A stretch of 64,000 bases of DNA from Methylophilaceae bacterium (GCA_027488395.1 JAIYBT010000026.1:1-64000); one strand, 5' to 3'; counted from the stretch's first letter, positions 42,517 through 52,259 are shown. Made by a program: numbers and translations. The notes: a model not told the origin generated them from the letters alone.

Positions 42517-43761
42517 CTAGCGTTTACGGGGTTTTTTTAGGCTGGCTACATAGGCTTGTTGATAGGCGCGCCATTGGTCCATGGTGTGTTGCGCCATGGT
42601 GTGCGCTAAGTTGAGGGTGGTGTGTTTCCAACTGGGTACAGTCGCGCCAAATTGCATGAGTGACTCGCGATTGGCTGCGCCCAAAAAGCCCGCATTACGC
42701 AAATGGCCCCAAGCGCTGACTTGCGCCATGGTGTCTATCATTGGTCCCAAGGCCGCAGGTTGTTTGTGACATGTGCTTAAATCTAGCCGATCTTGACTCG
42801 GTTGCAACGCTTTTATCACATAGGCTAATCCATCGACACGGACGGCGTGTAAACCGTCAGGCGCTAATATTTGCGCGCCAGATTGGATGGTGACGATGCG
42901 CTGTGCTTCCGTGGGCCACTCGGGTTGTGGCAAATGAAGATAAGGCGTGAGCGCGCTGGGCTGACTGGCTTTCATATCCATTAAGGCGCGTTTCCCCGGC
43001 CCTTTGCCCGCCACCAATACCACGTAGCGTTCTACCCCAAGGCTACCCGTACCGGCAATGCGTCGCGCGATATCCAAAGGGTAATAAAAATCTTGTTTGC
43101 TGGTGACTTGCATGGCACGCATAAACCGGTCTAGTGCCTGTTTTTTGCGTGGTTTTTTCAATGATAAGGTGCGTTTGCCATCGATAATTAACCGCTCCAC
43201 CTGATCGACCATTTGAATGCGATCCGCTAAAAAGGCTTTATCACTGCGCTCACTTAATGTTGATAGCAGCGTTTTAACGTCGCCACGCGCTGTTTTTCGT
43301 TCTACCCATTTGGCTTTGCCGTTGGCCAAGGCGCTGGCGTAACCATCGATCATGCGCTCACTCAGTGCCGCGATTTGTGCCGCGCTGAGTTTAAATAAGC
43401 GACGCGCCAGCAGTAGGCTGGTGACTAAACGCGCGAGCTCCCAGCCACATGGCGCTAACGCGCATTCATCAAAATCGTTGAGATCAAAATAGACCAAGCC
43501 ATTGTCCGCTTTAAAGCTGCCAACGTTTTCTAAATGCATGTCACCACAGATCCACGCGGCGGGACTGGTACTTTGGCGCAACGTTGCGTGCCAATCCTCA
43601 TAAAACAAATGACAACTGCCACGAAAAAATACCGAGGGCTGTTGCGCCATGGCCGCATATTTAAGGGCTAGCCGTTCTGGGTCACGCCCAGCATTAAACT
43701 GCTGAATTTTTTCAAAGGGGTCCATCAGAAACAGTATAAAGCGTTTACGCACATGCTCCAA
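42517..43761 (-). CDS. DUF2252-family protein
   Basis: 414 residues (ATG 43725 giving MDPFEKIQQFNAGRDPERLALKY is an equally good start). DUF2252 landmarks: FFRGSCHLFYEDW, WICGDMHLENVGSFKADNGLVYFDLNDFDECALAPCGWELARL, RIAGTGSLGVERYVVLVAGKG, and DLSTCHKQ. The D-H-E-N-x-D-x-N-D-F-D series resembles the catalytic and metal sites of kinase-like folds such as aminoglycoside phosphotransferases, but no reaction is established. It ends in basic KKPRKR. No operon partners. Confidence 0.85.
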   Translation of the reverse strand: MEHVRKRFILFLMDPFEKIQQFNAGRDPERLALKYAAMAQQPSVFFRGSCHLFYEDWHATLRQSTSPAAWICGDMHLENVGSFKADNGLVYFDLNDFDECALAPCGWELARLVTSLLLARRLFKLSAAQIAALSERMIDGYASALANGKAKWVERKTARGDVKTLLSTLSERSDKAFLADRIQMVDQVERLIIDGKRTLSLKKPRKKQALDRFMRAMQVTSKQDFYYPLDIARRIAGTGSLGVERYVVLVAGKGPGKRALMDMKASQPSALTPYLHLPQPEWPTEAQRIVTIQSGAQILAPDGLHAVRVDGLAYVIKALQPSQDRLDLSTCHKQPAALGPMIDTMAQVSAWGHLRNAGFLGAANRESLMQFGATVPSWKHTTLNLAHTMAQHTMDQWRAYQQAYVASLKKPRKR

Positions 43762-43994
43762 TGCATGCTGAATATCGCATCAAAACATAACTTAAATGGT
43801 ATGGAAAATATTACGATGGTGACAATTCCGTATTTATGGGATGATTTCAAGGAGCGCTTGATGACGTCAGTGACTAAGCCCACGTCTCAAGGTATGCGCA
43901 AGGTGTGTGCTTGGCACTTTGAAACCAAGCGTGAAGTACTTGCTATTAACGTCGTGTGAATCGGAGTAGATGCATCGTCATCTTTTTCATTGAA

Positions 43995-46571
43995 ATGCAG
44001 TGGATAAGACGCTTATGTCTGTTACTAGGTATATTAGGCTTGTGCTATCCCAGCCATGCTGAAGACCTGTCGTCCACGCCGATCACGGTCATCAGCGATG
44101 ACAACTATCCCCCCTACTTATTTAAAGATGCTGATGGCAATACCGTAGGGATTGTGGCTGATCTTTGGGCCCTTTGGTCACAAAAAACAGGCATTAAAGT
44201 CACCTTGGTGTCTACCGTGTGGGCGAGTGCGCAACAGCAGTTGCTCAATGGCCAAGCGGATGTGATCGAGATGATCTTTAAAAATCCTGAACGCGAAGCG
44301 CAATATGCGTTTTCGACGCCTTATGCGGTGGTGCCCGTGGGCATTTATGCGCATGAAAGTTTAACCGGTTTGGTCTCCGCTTCCTCATTGTCTGGCTTTA
44401 CGGTGGGGGTGCAAAAAGGCGATGGCTGTATTTTTAAATTGAAGCAAGCGGGGGTGAAGTCTTTAAGGCTCTACGACGGCTATGAGGATATGGTGAATGC
44501 CCTGTTGCGTGAACAAGTCAAAATTGTTTGCATGGATGATTTTCCCGCGCGCTTTTATTTATATCGTCTAGACCATAACAATGATATTCGACGCGCATTT
44601 TCATTCTATCAAGGGCAATTTCATCGCGCGGTGAGAAAAAGCGAGGGGGCGCTGTTAGCGCAGGTTGAACAAGGCATGCAAACCATCACGGCCGAGGAAG
44701 TGGCCGCCATTGAGCGCAAATGGAAAGGCACCTACCTACAACGGCTTTCTTACTCCAAACAAATGATCTATGGCCTGTCGGGGTTGTTGTTGGTGGCCAT
44801 CATGTTGGTGTTGTCGGTGTTGATGTTACGGCTGGCAGTCAAACGTAAGACCTCCGAAATTCAAGCGAAAAGTCTAGAAATAGAACAAGAGCGGCGCCGA
44901 TTGCAATCAATTTTAGAGGCCACGCGGGCGGGTACTTGGGAATGGAATATCCAAACGGGCGAGTGTCAGTACAATGCGCGCTGGGCAGAAATCGTGGGTT
45001 ACCATTTAGAGGAGTTATTGCCACATACCCTAGAAACCGCGCAACGATTGATTCATCCCGACGATTGGCAAACCATACATCAACTGCTAGGTCCGCACAT
45101 GGCAGGTGAAACCGAGTTTTACGACTGTGAAATACGCATGCGCCACAAAGCGGGTCATTGGGTCTGGGTCTCAGACCGCGGACAGGTGATTAGCCGCAAT
45201 GCGCAGGGCGAGCCATTGACCATGAGTGGCACCCATATCGACATCAGTGAAAAAAAGGCGGCAGAACATGCCACTTGGCAACAAGCCAATTATGACAGTT
45301 TGACCCAGTTGCCGAATCGACATTTTTTTAATCAACAGTTACAACAGGCGTTAAACCATGCCACCGCCACGCAAACCAGCGTGGCCCTGATTGCCTTGGA
45401 TTTAGATCGCTTTAAAGAAGTCAATGACACCCTAGGCCACCACCGAGGCGATGCCTTATTGGTGCAAGCTGGCCAGCGTATTGCCCAAGTGGTGGCCAAC
45501 AGTGCTGTGGTTGCGCGATTGGGTGGCGATGAGTTTTCAATTATTTTCCCCGAGATTGCAGGTGCACGACTCACTGGGTTTTGCACACAATTGCTACAAG
45601 TCCTGTCATCGGTCTATGTGTTAGAAGGGGAGCGAGTAGCGGTCACCGCCAGTATCGGGGTCAGTGTGTATCCACAGGATGCTAAAAGCGCTGCAGACAT
45701 GATGGGGCATGCCGATCAAGCCATGTATGACGCCAAAAAGAAAGGGCGCAACCAATTCAGTGTATTTTCTAAATCCATGCAAGAGGCGTTAGAAACCCGC
45801 ACGACATTGGCGCGTGATTTGCGTTTAGCGGTGGCCCATGATCAGTTGCTGGATTTTTACCAACCAATTGTGGATTTGGCGACAGGCGAGATCGCCAAAG
45901 CGGAAGTATTAATGCGTTGGCAACATCCTAGCCGCGGCTTGGTCAGTCCTGCCATGTTTATCCCAGTGGCAGAAGACATCGGCGCCATTATTGAAATGGG
46001 GAATTGGATTTTTAAACAAGCCGCCGCGCATTTGCTGCAATGGCAGCCTTTGGTGGGTGAGCAATTTGCCATCAGCGTCAATAAATCGCCGGTGCAGTTT
46101 ACTGGGCATTCTGCGGAGCACGATGATTGGGTCAGCCACCTGAAATCCTTGGGGCTTGAGGGCAGGCGCATTGTGGTGGAAATTACCGAAGGCCTGTTGT
46201 TAAACCCTGACCCTGAAGTGGAAGCGATTTTGCTACACTTTAGAGATGCCGGTATCCAAGTTGCGATTGATGATTTTGGTACCGGGTATTCTTCGTTGTC
46301 TTATTTAAATAAATTCGATATTGATTATCTTAAAATTGACCAAACCTTTACCCGTCATTTAAGCGCAGGCAATGAAAGTTATGTGCTGTGCGAAGCGATT
46401 GTGGTCATGGCGCATAAATTAGGGCTAAAAGTCATTGCAGAGGGCGTGGAAACTGCGCTACAACGTGATTTGTTGCGTGAGATTCATTGTGATTATGCCC
46501 AAGGCTTTTTTTATTCACCGCCAGTGCCAGCGGCCGATTTTCAAACTTTACTGCAAACGCGCCCTTGGTAG
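43995..46571 (+). CDS. SBP-PAS-GGDEF-EAL sensor, cyclic di-GMP turnover
   Basis: 858 residues from ATG 43995 (no strong ribosome site; GTG 43956 is in frame). Signal peptide (to PSHA), a periplasmic solute-binding domain of the amino-acid family (about 28-250: ITVISDDNYPPYLFKDADGN... AQYAFSTPYAVVPVGIYA), one membrane helix (257-285), PAS with PAC (about 305-430), GGDEF (RLGGDEF, 508-514; no RxxD site) and EAL (EVLMRW at 637, EITEGLL, DDFGTGYSSLSYLN). EAL is EVL here, but the metal-binding acids are present, so both activities are possible. It should convert an external ligand signal into c-di-GMP change. Spacer 43762-43994 shows no sure gene. Confidence 0.9.
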   Translation: MQWIRRLCLLLGILGLCYPSHAEDLSSTPITVISDDNYPPYLFKDADGNTVGIVADLWALWSQKTGIKVTLVSTVWASAQQQLLNGQADVIEMIFKNPEREAQYAFSTPYAVVPVGIYAHESLTGLVSASSLSGFTVGVQKGDGCIFKLKQAGVKSLRLYDGYEDMVNALLREQVKIVCMDDFPARFYLYRLDHNNDIRRAFSFYQGQFHRAVRKSEGALLAQVEQGMQTITAEEVAAIERKWKGTYLQRLSYSKQMIYGLSGLLLVAIMLVLSVLMLRLAVKRKTSEIQAKSLEIEQERRRLQSILEATRAGTWEWNIQTGECQYNARWAEIVGYHLEELLPHTLETAQRLIHPDDWQTIHQLLGPHMAGETEFYDCEIRMRHKAGHWVWVSDRGQVISRNAQGEPLTMSGTHIDISEKKAAEHATWQQANYDSLTQLPNRHFFNQQLQQALNHATATQTSVALIALDLDRFKEVNDTLGHHRGDALLVQAGQRIAQVVANSAVVARLGGDEFSIIFPEIAGARLTGFCTQLLQVLSSVYVLEGERVAVTASIGVSVYPQDAKSAADMMGHADQAMYDAKKKGRNQFSVFSKSMQEALETRTTLARDLRLAVAHDQLLDFYQPIVDLATGEIAKAEVLMRWQHPSRGLVSPAMFIPVAEDIGAIIEMGNWIFKQAAAHLLQWQPLVGEQFAISVNKSPVQFTGHSAEHDDWVSHLKSLGLEGRRIVVEITEGLLLNPDPEVEAILLHFRDAGIQVAIDDFGTGYSSLSYLNKFDIDYLKIDQTFTRHLSAGNESYVLCEAIVVMAHKLGLKVIAEGVETALQRDLLREIHCDYAQGFFYSPPVPAADFQTLLQTRPW

Positions 46572-46919
46572 GCTGCAAAGCTTAGCGATAGCGCGCATGA
46601 TCACCACGCTTGGCGGGTGTCCCCCCAACTGTCCAAGTATGTGCATGGCTGCACTTAAATTGGGCAAAACATACAGCAAAGTATGGGTGAATACTGGTGC
46701 AACCCAGGAGCAACGACTGTTCCGCGGGCTTTATCTAGGCTTAAAACAGTGCCATGGCTAGCTTGCACCTCCCTGTCCCGCTGGTTAGGTCAATCATTCC
46801 GCATGATTCATACGATATGCAGGTGTTTTTCACCCTTTTTTGTCGGGTTGAATCTCCCAAGTTGGCGTCATTATTGCATCTAAATCTACGTTAGACCCCT
46901 CACTAGGAACCATAAGCCT
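46572..46919 (+). other. 348-bp gap without an identifiable gene
   Basis: Only one weak hairpin (TTGGCGGG-TGT-CCCCCCAA at 46610-46628) without a T-run, and short frames lacking starts and codon bias. I looked for c-di-GMP riboswitch signatures (GEMM-type) and found none. It must carry the promoter of the CheW-domain gene. Confidence 0.5.
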
Positions 46920-49514
46920 ATGCATCCCCAGCCGTTGACCGAAGATCTCACAGGCTACTTTAAAAAAGTAGGCGATTTTCGAGCGCACATTGTGCAATTA
47001 CAAAATGCTTGGGATAGCCTGGCATTGTTGGCACAGTTGTCAGGGACTGGCTCCGAGATGGAGCACACACGCACGGCGTTTAACCAAATTTCAACCGATG
47101 TGCTGCAGTTTTTGTCGGAAGAAACCCTGAATAAAACCGCGGCTCAATTGTCATCAAAAGCCTTTGTGATTATTAACTTATTGGTGCGTAATTTGTTTGA
47201 GCGTACTGCCGATATTGGGTTTTTTGCCACCGATGACGATGTGCGTGACTTTTTAGCGCATCATCTTGATGGCACCATGAATGGCGATATCGCCCAAAAC
47301 ATGCTGTTTCGCTTTCAAGAATATCAAAAGAAATACACCGTCTACGAAAACATCGTGTTGTTTGATCGGACGGGGGTGATCGTGCATCAACTCGATGCCG
47401 ACCAAGGCATTTTGCACGACCAGCATCCGATTTTTGCCCTAGCCATGCAAAGCACTGAGCCTTATGTAGAGCGCTTCTACGAAACTGAAATCAACGGGCG
47501 CGTGCATAAGTCACTCAATTATGCCCATGTGGTACGGGCAAAAGATGGTCGCACCGTGCTGGGGGTGTTGTGTTTATGTTTTAAATTTGTCAACGAACTC
47601 GACACCATTTTTGGCAACTTGATTGATGAAAAAGACTGGGCCGTTGGCTTGTTGCTCGATGAACAACGCCATGTCATTGCATCCAGTGATCCGTATCAAA
47701 TTCCGATTGGTGCAACCTTGTGTGCAGATCCTGCGCGTGATTGGTTTGTTGCGCGCTTTGCTGGGCGTGAGTATTTATGTGTGACCTGTCAATCCGAAGG
47801 CTACCAAGGCTATTTGGGCCCAGGGTGGTTGGGTCAAGCCATGATCCCACTCGAACATGCGTTTACGCAAAACATGCGCGCATTGGTGGCGCATATCGAT
47901 GGCGATATTTTGAAAAAGGTGATGCGTAGCCCGCTGATTTTTTCTGACAATTTATTGAATATCCCTAAGCAAGCCGCCAGCATTCAGAGCAAGCTCAATC
48001 AATCCGTTTGGAACGGCAATATTTGGCAGAGCAATTATGTGGATACCCAACAAAAAAACTTCTCTAAAACCTTATTGAGTGAGATCAGTAACACCGGTCG
48101 TAAAACTCAGCTGATTATTGAGCAAATGGTGTCTGAGCTGTATCAAACGGTGGTATCGGTGATGCTGGAAAACTCATCGTTTTACGCCCAGTTAGCTGTG
48201 GACATCATGGATCGAAACCTGTACGAACGAGCCAATGATGTGCGTTGGTGGGCGCTGACTTATAGCTTTCGAGATCTATTGGCCAAGCCACAACTGACGC
48301 AAGATGACAAAGACAAGATGACCAGTATTTTGCGCTATATCAATAGCCTGTATACCGTCTATGAAAACCTCATGTTGTTTGATCGCAAAGGCGAAGTGGT
48401 CGCAATCTCGAATCCTAAATACAGTGACTTATTAGGCACCATCCGTCAGGAAGAATGGTTGGGGCGCACGCGCAGTTGTCATACCACGCAAGCCTATGTG
48501 GTGTCACGCTTTGAACCAACGCCTTTGTATCGAGATGCGCATCAACAAGACCAACACGCCTATGTGTACGCGGCCCCTGTCAGTCACCTCGACGCCTCTG
48601 CAATTGTGGGCGCGATTGGCATTGTGTTTGATAGTACGCCGCAATTTAATGCCATGTTACAAGATGTGATTCCGCGTGATCGCAATCATGCGCCTGTGGC
48701 AGGGAGCTTTACCGTGTTTGTCAGTGATCAGCTGAAGGTGATTGCCAGCACCCATCCTAACTTTGTGATTGGTGAAGCGTTTGATTTAATGCCGCAAATC
48801 AGCAAACTGCGCGAAGGCGAGCAGCTGTTTGATATTGCCATGTATGAAAGCACTTACTATGCGGTAGGCGCCCACGCTGCCTATGGGTATCGTGAGTACA
48901 AAGGTGAAGATGATGCCTATCGTAATCAGGTGATTGCCTTGATCTTTACGCCGCTAGGGGATATCGAAGCCATTAATGTGCGGATCGATGCTGAAGCACA
49001 AGTGATTCATAACAAATTTAATCCCAATTTATTTTTACAAGCCGATGCGCAAGCCAAAGAATATGCCACTTTTTATGTGGGGGGCACATGGTTGGGCATT
49101 GCCGCGGAATACATTGTGGAAGCCTGTGACGAAACCCAATTACGTACACTGCCTGAAGCTGCCACCTTTATTGCAGGCATGCATCCGCATCGCAATGCTG
49201 TGATTCCAGTGATCGATTTGGCGCAAATGCTGGGCAATGCCGATTATCAAACTGAACATCGACAAATGGTGGTGATCCACGACAAAGCGTCCAATCTAAA
49301 ATTTGGCGTCTTTGTGTCGGCACTGGGTGAAATTCCATATTTAATGCCGACGCAAATCCAACCGATGGCTACCTTTTTTAAAGGGCATAGTCACAATCCT
49401 GGGATTGCGATTGCCAATTTAGCGCAGGCCAACGCTTCGCAAAGCATGTTGACCCTAGTCACACCACAAAGCATTTGGGATAAAGTGGTGCAGCCTGCCA
49501 CGGCACCTGCCTGA
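46920..49514 (+). CDS. duplicated-sensor protein with C-terminal CheW domain
   Basis: 864 residues, no signal peptide or membrane helix, so cytoplasmic. Two related halves of about 350 residues share NLFERTADIGFFATDDDVRDFLA / NLYERANDVRWWALTYSFRDLLA and YTVYENIVLFDRTGVIV / YTVYENLMLFDRKGEVVAIS, each followed by a Cache/PAS-like ligand domain. From about residue 705 a CheW domain follows (EYATFYVGGTWLGIAAEYIVEACD... MHPHRNAVIPVIDLAQMLG), which couples chemoreceptors to CheA. A sensor fused to CheW without membrane helices or a methyl-accepting domain is unusual; it may feed a soluble stimulus directly into chemotaxis arrays. No che genes are nearby. Confidence 0.8.
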   Translation: MHPQPLTEDLTGYFKKVGDFRAHIVQLQNAWDSLALLAQLSGTGSEMEHTRTAFNQISTDVLQFLSEETLNKTAAQLSSKAFVIINLLVRNLFERTADIGFFATDDDVRDFLAHHLDGTMNGDIAQNMLFRFQEYQKKYTVYENIVLFDRTGVIVHQLDADQGILHDQHPIFALAMQSTEPYVERFYETEINGRVHKSLNYAHVVRAKDGRTVLGVLCLCFKFVNELDTIFGNLIDEKDWAVGLLLDEQRHVIASSDPYQIPIGATLCADPARDWFVARFAGREYLCVTCQSEGYQGYLGPGWLGQAMIPLEHAFTQNMRALVAHIDGDILKKVMRSPLIFSDNLLNIPKQAASIQSKLNQSVWNGNIWQSNYVDTQQKNFSKTLLSEISNTGRKTQLIIEQMVSELYQTVVSVMLENSSFYAQLAVDIMDRNLYERANDVRWWALTYSFRDLLAKPQLTQDDKDKMTSILRYINSLYTVYENLMLFDRKGEVVAISNPKYSDLLGTIRQEEWLGRTRSCHTTQAYVVSRFEPTPLYRDAHQQDQHAYVYAAPVSHLDASAIVGAIGIVFDSTPQFNAMLQDVIPRDRNHAPVAGSFTVFVSDQLKVIASTHPNFVIGEAFDLMPQISKLREGEQLFDIAMYESTYYAVGAHAAYGYREYKGEDDAYRNQVIALIFTPLGDIEAINVRIDAEAQVIHNKFNPNLFLQADAQAKEYATFYVGGTWLGIAAEYIVEACDETQLRTLPEAATFIAGMHPHRNAVIPVIDLAQMLGNADYQTEHRQMVVIHDKASNLKFGVFVSALGEIPYLMPTQIQPMATFFKGHSHNPGIAIANLAQANASQSMLTLVTPQSIWDKVVQPATAPA

Positions 49515-49549
49515 TTGTAGTGGTGCTCGCTTCGCCCGTTTGTGGGACG

Positions 49550-50125
49550 ATGCAAATGCCTTTACAATTTGGCCATGACCATTATAGCCTGCTTGCTTTG
49601 ACCACCTCTACACCATTGATAGAACGCTATTTAGCGGGCTATCCGCTCACCTTACAGGCGCAAATTGCCCAATTACAGGCGCACGGAACCCTTGCTGAGC
49701 ATCTGCAGCAACGCTATCCAGAGGGCCATGACATTCAAAGTGATAAGGCGCTCTATGCCGTATGCATGGCGCGTAAACAGCGTTATCTTAAAAATGCACC
49801 GATGCTCGATAAAGTTTATTTTGATAATCGGCTGACGATTGAAAAACAAACGCTCGGCCTGAATACGGCCATCTCCCGCGTACAGGGCGGGAAACTCAAG
49901 GCCAAAAAAGAAATCCGAATTTCAGCTTTTTTTAAGCAAGCGCCTGCCGCTTTTTTGGACATGATTGTGGTGCATGAGCTGGCACATCTAAAAGTGCATG
50001 CGCATGACAAAGCGTTTTATCAATTATGTCTGCATATGGAGCCCAACTACATGCAATATGAGTTTGATTGCCGCGTCTATTTATGGCTCAACGCACTCAA
50101 GCAGCTGGATGACAGTGAGCGCTAA
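49550..50125 (+). CDS. YgjP-like metallopeptidase-domain protein (DUF45)
   Basis: 191 residues from ATG 49550; the frame is open to 49520. The zinc motif HELAH (in VVHELAHLKVHAHDKAFYQLC) and the following H and E/D residues match the YgjP/DUF45 group of M48-like metal proteases. Upstream FDNRLTIEKQTLGLNTAISRVQGGKLKAKKEIRIS is the typical beta-strand region. Substrate unknown. It ends one base before the preferred start of the next gene, suggesting an operon. Confidence 0.83.
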   Translation: MQMPLQFGHDHYSLLALTTSTPLIERYLAGYPLTLQAQIAQLQAHGTLAEHLQQRYPEGHDIQSDKALYAVCMARKQRYLKNAPMLDKVYFDNRLTIEKQTLGLNTAISRVQGGKLKAKKEIRISAFFKQAPAAFLDMIVVHELAHLKVHAHDKAFYQLCLHMEPNYMQYEFDCRVYLWLNALKQLDDSER

Positions 50126-50126
50126 C

Positions 50127-51044
50127 ATGCGCGTACGCATTGGTGTGTGTTGTATCTTGAGTATGCTAGGGTTAGCACACGCCGCTGAGCCGATACCCCA
50201 GACGACCACACCGCCGATTGAGGTTTATATCACCGTGGATTGGGAGGGCGACACGCTGGAGCCCGACAATATCGCAGCCATGCAGCGGTTTAGGCAACGC
50301 TTTTCAACCATTCCTTTATTACAATTATTAAACCCTGCCTACTTTTTTAAGCCTGGCGCCGATGCCAATGCGATCAACGCCACGATACGCAGTACTTTGT
50401 TGCCGATCGATACGCTGGGTTTACACCTACACGGTTGGCAACACTGGGTGGCCCATTGTGGCGTGACGTTTCAGTCACAACCGCAATTTGCAGCGGCCCC
50501 ACTTTCGGCAAGTGAGGCGGGGGTGACGGTCAGCCTGGAGCATGCATACAGTCAAGCCGCACTCACCCAGTTAATCGGCTGCGCAAGTCAGTGGATGGTG
50601 GGCCAAGGCTATCCAAGGCCACGTCATTTTCGTGCTGGGGGCTGGCAATTGGGTCCGAAATTGACGGCGGCTTTGGAGCAGCACGGTTTTGTGTGGGATA
50701 GCTCGGTGATTCAGGCAGCGTTGCTCACGACACGTTGGCCGAAAGACAGTGCGCTGGTGACTTCCCTCCACCGCTTACATCCACAAGTGCCCGACCTGGC
50801 GCAACCTTATGCGTTAACCCCATCGCTGATGGAATACCCCAATAATGCGGGCTTGGCGGATTACGCCACCAGCCAGCAGTGGGTGCAACTTTTCGAACAG
50901 CTGATTTCCAGTGAACATAGCGTCATGGTGCTGGGCTTTCATCAGGAATCCGCAGACGATTTTTTGACGATCTTGGCGCAAGTCATCCCGCGCTTTGAAG
51001 CAATTGCCGCACAACATCAACGACGATTAAGATGGATGCCATAA
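50127..51044 (+). CDS. exported polysaccharide-deacetylase-like protein
   Basis: 305 residues from ATG 50127 (ATG 50109 also possible; the frame is open to 49998 but overlaps the upstream gene). Signal peptide MRVRIGVCCILSMLGLAHA. A NodB-like beta/alpha barrel is suggested by ITVDWEGDTLEP (metal Asp position), LGLHLHGWQHW (His pair), PRHFRAGGWQLGPKL and the late VMVLGFHQESADDF. The set D-W-E, HLH and RAGGW is that of carbohydrate esterase 4-like proteins, though the DD motif is D-W-E here. Acts in the periplasm, substrate unknown. It lies 3 bp before alkB. Confidence 0.72.
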   Translation: MRVRIGVCCILSMLGLAHAAEPIPQTTTPPIEVYITVDWEGDTLEPDNIAAMQRFRQRFSTIPLLQLLNPAYFFKPGADANAINATIRSTLLPIDTLGLHLHGWQHWVAHCGVTFQSQPQFAAAPLSASEAGVTVSLEHAYSQAALTQLIGCASQWMVGQGYPRPRHFRAGGWQLGPKLTAALEQHGFVWDSSVIQAALLTTRWPKDSALVTSLHRLHPQVPDLAQPYALTPSLMEYPNNAGLADYATSQQWVQLFEQLISSEHSVMVLGFHQESADDFLTILAQVIPRFEAIAAQHQRRLRWMP

Positions 51045-51047
51045 GCC

Positions 51048-51689
51048 ATGACATTATTTGATACCCATCCCCCCTCAGCACCCGTGGTGTTAGCGAGTGG
51101 CGCCGTATGGTTGGATGGTTTTGCGTTGCCAGTGGCAGATCGCATCTGCCAGCAACTGTCTGCGCATTTTGTTTCGCGGCCGCCACAACAAATGATGACG
51201 CCCATGGGCTACCCGATGTCGGTCAAAACCACCAGCATGGGCGATTGGGGCTGGGTAGGCACGACCCAAGGCTATGGCTACAGTGCCATCGAGCCCGCCA
51301 CAGGGCTCGCATGGCCAGCGATGACGCCTGATATTTTGCAACTCGCAGCAAATGCAGCCGCCGCAGCGGGCTACCAAGCATTTGTGCCAGACAGTTGTTT
51401 GATCAATCAATATGCCGTTGGGACGAAAATGGGGTTGCATCAAGACAAAGATGAACAAGATTTTAGTCAGCCGATTGTGTCGGTGTCACTCGGTTTACCT
51501 GCGACTTTTTTGTTTGGTGGGCCCCGCCGCAGTGATCGCCCGGTTAAAATTCCGTTGGTGCATGGCGATGTGGTGGTGTGGGGCGGCGCCAGTCGTCGCT
51601 TTTATCATGGCGTGGCCACCATTCGGCCAGGCATGCATCCGCTGTTAGGCGCTCAGCGCATTAATCTTACGCTGCGAAAAGCACGCTGA
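51048..51689 (+). CDS. alkB: alpha-ketoglutarate-dependent DNA dealkylase AlkB
   Basis: 213 residues. AlkB removes methyl groups from N1-methyladenine and N3-methylcytosine using Fe(II), oxygen and 2-oxoglutarate. The iron site is HxD in GLHQDKDEQDF plus the later His in RRFYHGVATI; the 2-oxoglutarate Arg lies in RINLTLRKAR. SVSLGLPATFLFGG and PLVHGDVVVWGGASR are family landmarks. Full length. Starts 3 bp after the deacetylase-like gene, probably co-transcribed. Confidence 0.95.
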   Translation: MTLFDTHPPSAPVVLASGAVWLDGFALPVADRICQQLSAHFVSRPPQQMMTPMGYPMSVKTTSMGDWGWVGTTQGYGYSAIEPATGLAWPAMTPDILQLAANAAAAAGYQAFVPDSCLINQYAVGTKMGLHQDKDEQDFSQPIVSVSLGLPATFLFGGPRRSDRPVKIPLVHGDVVVWGGASRRFYHGVATIRPGMHPLLGAQRINLTLRKAR

Positions 51690-51792
51690 CTGCCGCGGTC
51701 ATTGTCTGTGGACCAGCATGGAAAGACCTGCCACATCGCTGGCCTTTTTAATGCGCAATAAACCCGAGCTTTAACCCTCACTTCGCAGTTGC

Positions 51793-51810
51793 CTCTTTTG
51801 TCCAAAAGAG
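51793..51810. promoter_or_regulatory. perfect inverted repeat upstream of hpf
   Basis: CTCTTTTG-TC-CAAAAGAG, 88 bp before the hpf start. No T-run follows, so a protein-binding operator is more likely than a terminator. Confidence 0.4.
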
Positions 51811-51897
51811 TAAACTGAAGTTGTCCTGATTCATGATTCGTCTCGATGTTGAGGCAGGACCATTGAACGGGGCAATTTCAGAACAAAGGAGTTTGTC

Positions 51898-52224
51898 ATG
51901 AATTTACAGCTTACTGGACATCATTTAGAAATCACCCCCGCGCTTCGAGAATACATCTCGACGAAATTTACGCGCATCAGCAATCATTTTGATCATGTCA
52001 TTGATGTCAAAGTCACCATGTCGATTGAAAAGTTGGCGCAAAAGGTCGAGGCCACCTTGCATGTGCCTGGCAACGATTTACACGCAGCGTGTACCGACGA
52101 AAACATGTATAGCGCCATCGATATGTTGACTGACAAACTAGACCGTCAAGTGGTCAAGCACAAAGAAAAACATGGCGACCATCACAAGTCTGGTGGGGCG
52201 GTTAAACACCAAGTATTGTCCTAA
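51898..52224 (+). CDS. hpf: ribosome hibernation promoting factor (short form)
   Basis: 108 residues, short HPF/YfiA family: MNLQLTGHHLEITPALREYISTKFTRI...HFDHVIDVKVTMSIEKLAQKVEATLHVPGNDLHAACTDENMYSAIDMLTDKLDRQVVKHKEKH. It binds the decoding centre of 30S subunits and promotes inactive 100S dimers in stationary phase. AAAGGAGTTTGTC precedes the ATG. In many beta- and gammaproteobacteria hpf follows rpoN and precedes ptsN; here neither neighbour is present, and hprK follows after 126 bp. Confidence 0.93.
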   Translation: MNLQLTGHHLEITPALREYISTKFTRISNHFDHVIDVKVTMSIEKLAQKVEATLHVPGNDLHAACTDENMYSAIDMLTDKLDRQVVKHKEKHGDHHKSGGAVKHQVLS

Positions 52225-52234
52225 TCTCTCGATT

Positions 52235-52259
52235 GCGCTATCCGTGGTTTGGGTAGCGC
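52235..52259 (+). terminator. hairpin between hpf and hprK
   Basis: GCGCTATCC pairs with GGGTAGCGC (9 bp with one wobble), 10 bp after the hpf stop. No T-run directly follows, so it may be a weak terminator or a processing or stability signal. Confidence 0.5.

Noticed and set aside
43753-43959. 68-codon plus-strand open frame between the DUF2252 and SBP-PAS-GGDEF-EAL genes
   Set aside because: Overlaps the start of the DUF2252 gene, lacks a clear ribosome site and has no recognisable domain.
46572-46919. Cyclic di-GMP riboswitch between two signalling genes
   Set aside because: The GEMM-type core and tetraloop-receptor sequences are not present; only a weak hairpin is seen.
51740-51754. Sigma-54 promoter (TGGCCTTTTTAATGC) before hpf
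   Set aside because: GG and GC have the right 10-bp spacing, but several other consensus positions fail; too weak to list.
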